Program-made: the position numbers and the translations under genes
Assembly (NCBI GenBank): GCA_024666565.1
Contig: CP088295.1
Location: 868,001 to 932,000 of the forward strand
Length of the DNA stretch: 64,000 nucleotides
Reading direction: 5' to 3'
DNA from: Svornostia abyssi
GTDB lineage: Bacteria; Actinomycetota; Thermoleophilia; Solirubrobacterales; Solirubrobacteraceae
In this document: piece by piece, positions 63,653 through 64,000 of the stretch
How the letters are laid out: every line of letters begins with the position of its first letter
Position numbering within the stretch: position 1 is the first letter of the stretch
The notes under the pieces: model-generated
What the model was told of the DNA's origin: nothing
Database searches by the model: none
The model's input: the letters and a program-made list of their open reading frames with translations, nothing else

Positions 63653-64000
63653 GTGCCCGGGTATCTCCGCCGCCTGCTGGCGGGCGGCGCCGCCTACCAG
63701 TCGGCGAGCCTCGTCTCCGCTGCGCTCGCGCTCATCACGCTGCCGCTCTACACGCGGAAGCTGACCCCTGCGGACTTCGGCCTGGCCGAGACGCTGCTGA
63801 CGTTCATCATCCTCGCCTCCATCGTCCTGCGGGCGGGGCTCGGTGAGGCGTTCGTCCGCGCGTGGTACCAGCGTGAGACGTCCGAGGAGCGCGCCGCCCT
63901 GACCCGCACCGCGCTGTGGGGGGTGGTCGCGGCCACGACGGTCGCCGCGCTGCTGTGCCTCGCGGGGGGCGGGCCCGATCAGCGAGCTGCTGCTCGCGCG
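63653..64000 (+). CDS. Polysaccharide flippase, partial (Wzx/MATE-like)
   Basis: The first 116 codons of an oligosaccharide flippase: AAYQSASLVSAALALITLPLYTRKLTPADFGLAET and RAGLGEAFVRAWYQR, the N-terminal pattern of Wzx-type exporters. It runs off the window. A frame change in the G6 run at 63964-63969 spoils the last residues (LAGGGPDQRAA, where GPISELLLA is expected). Start GTG 63653. Confidence 0.85.
   Translation, partial: MPGYLRRLLAGGAAYQSASLVSAALALITLPLYTRKLTPADFGLAETLLTFIILASIVLRAGLGEAFVRAWYQRETSEERAALTRTALWGVVAATTVAALLCLAGGGPDQRAAARA

Noticed and set aside
1..64000. CRISPR arrays, rRNA, tRNA, insertion sequences or prophage.
   Set aside because: No regularly spaced direct repeats, transposase or phage gene was seen. 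I saw no tRNA-like or rRNA-like stretch, though I could not run a covariance search.

Overview
The window is a 64 kb piece of a very GC-rich bacterial chromosome, with GTG starts, 4-nt stop/start overlaps (ATGA, GTGA) and almost no intergenic space. Gene order, minimal flagellins, a CheC/CheD/FliY chemotaxis set and actinobacterial-looking promoters point to a motile Actinobacteriota member, most likely class Thermoleophilia (Solirubrobacterales-like). The lineage is inferred from gene content and style only, because no rRNA or other phylogenetic marker is present.

Layout. (1) 159-7847, plus strand: chemotaxis and C-ring operon cheW-cheB-cheR-cheA-cheC-cheD-fliM-fliY-cheY. (2) 8033-10658: motA-motB-fliL-fliN. 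(3) 10688-16896: one giant signalling protein of about 2070 aa (PAS, pseudokinase C-lobe, AAA/STAND ATPase, TPR-like, GAF, PAS, GGDEF, EAL), followed by an unknown gene. (4) 17562-24916: export gate fliO-fliP-fliQ-fliR-flhB-flhA-flhF plus two small unknown genes. (5) 24925-32483: glycosyltransferase genes, two flagellin genes, a CHAP-type peptidoglycan hydrolase and a chemoreceptor. (6) 32485-34972, minus: dedA-uppP-purM. (7) 35007-64000: accessory cell-surface region with aminotransferases, sugar-nucleotide enzymes, methyltransferases, glycosyltransferases, O-antigen ligase-like and flippase genes, a diguanylate cyclase, and three VapBC-type toxin-antitoxin pairs.

How it works together. Receptors signal through CheA/CheW to CheY. 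CheC and FliY carry intact phosphatase motifs, and CheD and CheB/CheR handle adaptation. The C-ring has both FliY and a separate FliN. Several motility genes are preceded by a shared element (TCAA or TGAA, 16-17 nt, CCGATSA) that fits a sigma-28/WhiG-type promoter. Both flagellin leaders have a hairpin with an ACGGA hexaloop plus a GGA in the ribosome site, the arrangement of CsrA targets. The surface genes could supply glycans for the flagellin or cell wall; dTDP-3-amino-3,6-dideoxyhexose synthesis is suggested by the FdtA/FdtB pair.

Caution on frames. At least twelve genes are broken by single-base frame changes. Four lie in the same string CGCCCGGCG (expected CGCCGGCG) and eight in runs of five or more G or C. 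Uncorrected sequencing errors are the likeliest cause, so these genes are annotated over their full span.
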